Below are positions 62,011 to 64,000 of a stretch of 64,000 nt of DNA, one piece after another. Positions within the stretch are counted from its first letter, which is position 1, and the number at the start of each line of letters is the position of its first letter. The notes under the pieces are model-generated. The model was not told the origin of the DNA. It did no database searches and saw only the letters and a program-made list of their open reading frames with translations. A program made the position numbers and the translations under genes. The stretch comes from Cognatundibacterium squillarum. Lineage in GTDB: Bacteria; Pseudomonadota; Gammaproteobacteria; Burkholderiales; Burkholderiaceae_D. The DNA is taken from the NCBI RefSeq assembly GCF_014652435.1, contig NZ_BMYU01000001.1, forward strand, positions 310,001-374,000, in the 5' to 3' direction.

Positions 62011-64000
62011 TACGGATTCTCCTTGCTGGTCTGTAATTGTTGTCTCAGTTGCCGCTCCCCCGCTTGCCATGACAAGGGCCACTGCCCTGCAATACCCGCC
62101 TGCGCCAACTGATGCAGGGTCCAGTTCGGATTCATCAGATGCGGCCTGCCAATTGCACATAAATCCGCACGTCCGGCCGCAATGATGGTATTCACCTGAT
62201 CCAGCGAAGTAATCGCACCGACCGCCATCGTGGCAATGCCAGCCTCCTGACGAATCTGATCTGCAAACGGGGTCTGATACATGCGTCCGTACACCGGCTG
62301 CTGATCGCAATGGACTTGACCGGATGAGCAATCGATCAGATCAGCGCCTGCCTCACGGAAGCGTAATGCAATCTCGGTTGCCATTTCCGGCGTCATACCG
62401 CCCTCCAGCCAGTCGTGCGCAGAAATTCTGACCGAGACCGGCAAATGCGCCGGCCAGACCGCGCGCACTGCAGCGAAGACTTCCAACGGATAACGGCAGC
62501 GCGCTTCTGTACTGCCACCATAGGCATCAACTCTGTTATTCGTCAGCGGCGATAAAAAACCCGATAACAGATAACCGTGAGCGCAGTGCAACTCCAGCCA
62601 ATCAAATCCTGCACAGGCTGCACGATGCGCGGCTTCCACAAACGCTTGTTTTACCAGCTGCATCTGACTGAGTGTGATTTGTTCTGCCTTGACTGAAACA
62701 CCTTTACGCCAGACCGTTTCACTGGCAGCGATCAAAGGCCAGCCATCTTCACCTAATGGCAGGTCTTCACCTTCCCATGGCACATGACACGCACCTTTAG
62801 CGCCGGCATGTCCAAGCTGAATCCCGATACGTGCATCGCTATGGCGATGTACCGCATCGGTGATACGCCGCCATGCCACCAGTTGCTCATCGTTGTACAA
62901 ACCGGTACAGGCAGGTGTAATGCGGGCATCTGCACTGACAGCTGTCATTTCCGTCATCACCAGCCCTGCGCCACCCATTGCCCTGCTCAGGTAATGCATT
63001 AAGTGATAATCACCGGCGATACCATCCTTTGCCTGATACTGCGCCATTGGTGAAACAACGATTCGGTTTTTCAGATGCAGTTCACGCAGGCGGAACGGTG
63101 TCATCGCTGGTGAGATACGCGAAACTCCCGAACATTCGATTCCTGACTGCGATGCAATCTGCTGCTCAACTGTCGTCACCAGCGCAGGATCGCGCAGCGC
63201 CAGATTGTCGTGCAGAATTCGCTGACTACGTGTGAGCAATGAGTAAGCCATCTGCCACATTGGCAGTCGCTGGTACCTGCCCGCATGTTCAAACCAGTTC
63301 ATCGAATTGCGTGCTGCGCTCTGATAGCGCAAGAAGCCGGTTTGCCGGATTTGTTCGTATTGCTGCAATGCAGACGACAAATTCCGGGGATCACTGGCAC
63401 AAAGCTGCGATACCAGCTCCGCCATATCATCCATTGCCAGACGGGTGCCGGAACCGATAGAAAAATGCGCAGTATGCGCTGCATCACCGGCCAGAACGAC
63501 TGAAAGCTGCCGGCCATCCGCCTGCACTTTCGTCTGCCAGCGCTGACAAAACAATTGCGGAAACTGCATCCACTGCACAGAGCCGCGCTGCTGCTGATGT
63601 TGTGCGTACAGGCTATGCCCCTGCAAATCCCTGGCAAACAATGTTTCCAGCCGGTTCAGGGATTCCTCAGTCTGCATCGACGCCCACCCACCCTGCTCCC
63701 AGACCGCTTCGGGCATCTCCACAATCCAGGTGGCACAAACGCCATCACTATTTTTGTGATGGCGATACGCATGTGCCTGTATCCAGCCATGTTCTGTTTC
63801 AACAAAGGAAAACAGGAAACTATCCAGCGGCAAGCTTGTTCCCAGCCAGACGAAACGGGTCTTACCCTGCGTTTGCCGTGGCTGAAACGTAGACTGCAAT
63901 TGCTGACGCACCGCGCTGTACAAGCCATCGGCGCCGATCAGTAAGTCTGCCTGCATACTGATTGCCATTTGCACCGGATCCGTTACCGCTCGCTGCCAAT
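62010..64000 (-). CDS. FAD monooxygenase / old-yellow-enzyme fusion (2-aminobenzoyl-CoA monooxygenase/reductase-like; 5' end outside window)
   Basis: The visible 663 C-terminal residues contain the end of an FAD-dependent hydroxylase (LLIGADGLYSAVR; AGDAAHTAHFSIGSGTRLAMDD) fused to an old-yellow-enzyme domain from about 290 onward (ELHLKNRIVVSPMAQYQ, IQLGHAGAKGACHVPWEG, DWLELHCAHGYLLSGFLSP, DLCAIGRPHLMNP). This layout is that of 2-aminobenzoyl-CoA monooxygenase/reductase and the similar salicylyl-CoA 5-hydroxylase-type proteins. The frame is open to the window edge, so the N-terminus is absent. It overlaps the SDR start as TAATG. The genes around it (crotonase, acyl-CoA dehydrogenase, RidA) favour the aminobenzoyl-CoA pathway. 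Confidence 0.88.
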   Translation of the reverse strand, partial: WQRAVTDPVQMAISMQADLLIGADGLYSAVRQQLQSTFQPRQTQGKTRFVWLGTSLPLDSFLFSFVETEHGWIQAHAYRHHKNSDGVCATWIVEMPEAVWEQGGWASMQTEESLNRLETLFARDLQGHSLYAQHQQQRGSVQWMQFPQLFCQRWQTKVQADGRQLSVVLAGDAAHTAHFSIGSGTRLAMDDMAELVSQLCASDPRNLSSALQQYEQIRQTGFLRYQSAARNSMNWFEHAGRYQRLPMWQMAYSLLTRSQRILHDNLALRDPALVTTVEQQIASQSGIECSGVSRISPAMTPFRLRELHLKNRIVVSPMAQYQAKDGIAGDYHLMHYLSRAMGGAGLVMTEMTAVSADARITPACTGLYNDEQLVAWRRITDAVHRHSDARIGIQLGHAGAKGACHVPWEGEDLPLGEDGWPLIAASETVWRKGVSVKAEQITLSQMQLVKQAFVEAAHRAACAGFDWLELHCAHGYLLSGFLSPLTNNRVDAYGGSTEARCRYPLEVFAAVRAVWPAHLPVSVRISAHDWLEGGMTPEMATEIALRFREAGADLIDCSSGQVHCDQQPVYGRMYQTPFADQIRQEAGIATMAVGAITSLDQVNTIIAAGRADLCAIGRPHLMNPNWTLHQLAQAGIAGQWPLSWQAGERQLRQQLQTSKENP

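Noticed and set aside
1-64000. Prophage, insertion sequence, CRISPR array or tRNA-linked island
   Set aside because: I saw no integrase, transposase, phage structural gene, regularly spaced repeat array or tRNA gene anywhere in the window.

Overview
The window looks like chromosomal DNA of a betaproteobacterium in Burkholderiales, most likely an Oxalobacteraceae member of moderate GC (Undibacterium- or Herminiimonas-like). This is inferred from gene order and protein style: divergent ppsA/ppsR, the block rpmF-plsX-fabH-fabD-fabG-acpP-fabF running into rpoE-rseA-rseB-degQ, and a trHb2 globin beside rmuC. No rRNA, tRNA, CRISPR array, integrase or transposase was recognised.

Left part (1-18.3 kb), housekeeping. 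PEP synthase (ppsA, cut by the window edge) and its regulator ppsR are divergent. A minus-strand run follows: TrmH-type methyltransferase, rnhB, glutaredoxin-like protein, the sigma-E envelope-stress operon (rpoE-rseA-rseB-degQ), a YgfX-like small protein, the type II fatty-acid block, rpmF and yceD. On the plus strand are maf, an RsmI-like methylase and a YqhD-type alcohol dehydrogenase.

Middle part (18.3-42.3 kb), mixed accessory genes. It holds a periplasmic solute-binding protein, an 800-bp gene-free stretch with two copies of a dispersed repeat, and an operon of FKBP isomerase, J-domain protein and three unrecognised proteins. Next come a plus-strand triad (outer-membrane barrel, small periplasmic binding protein, diguanylate cyclase), a second TPR-GGDEF cyclase, rmuC/globin, an FtsX-type permease, a PLP sulfhydrylase-family enzyme, a patatin-like protein lacking its catalytic residues, an alpha/beta hydrolase, a GIN-domain protein, a DUF455 protein, gamma carbonic anhydrase and Hsp33.

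Right part (42.3-56.4 kb), the most interesting locus. It is a compact minus-strand biosynthetic cluster: fatty acyl-AMP ligase, acyl-CoA-dehydrogenase-like enzyme, free ACP, a one-module NRPS (C-A-T-TE, glycine-like code, Cys-type TE), an SRPBCC protein, an RND exporter fused to a LolA-like domain, an outer-membrane barrel and a 4'-phosphopantetheinyl transferase. Together they suggest synthesis and export of an N-acyl-glycine-type lipid, probably alpha,beta-unsaturated. I do not recognise it as a characterised system.

Right end (56.7-64 kb): gcdH, then an aromatic-CoA degradation operon (monooxygenase/OYE fusion, SDR, MarR, crotonase, acyl-CoA dehydrogenase, RidA) resembling aerobic 2-aminobenzoyl-CoA catabolism.

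An intergenic repeat of about 95 bp occurs at least four times. It keeps an indel-free reading frame, and one copy forms the C-terminus of the phosphopantetheinyl transferase.
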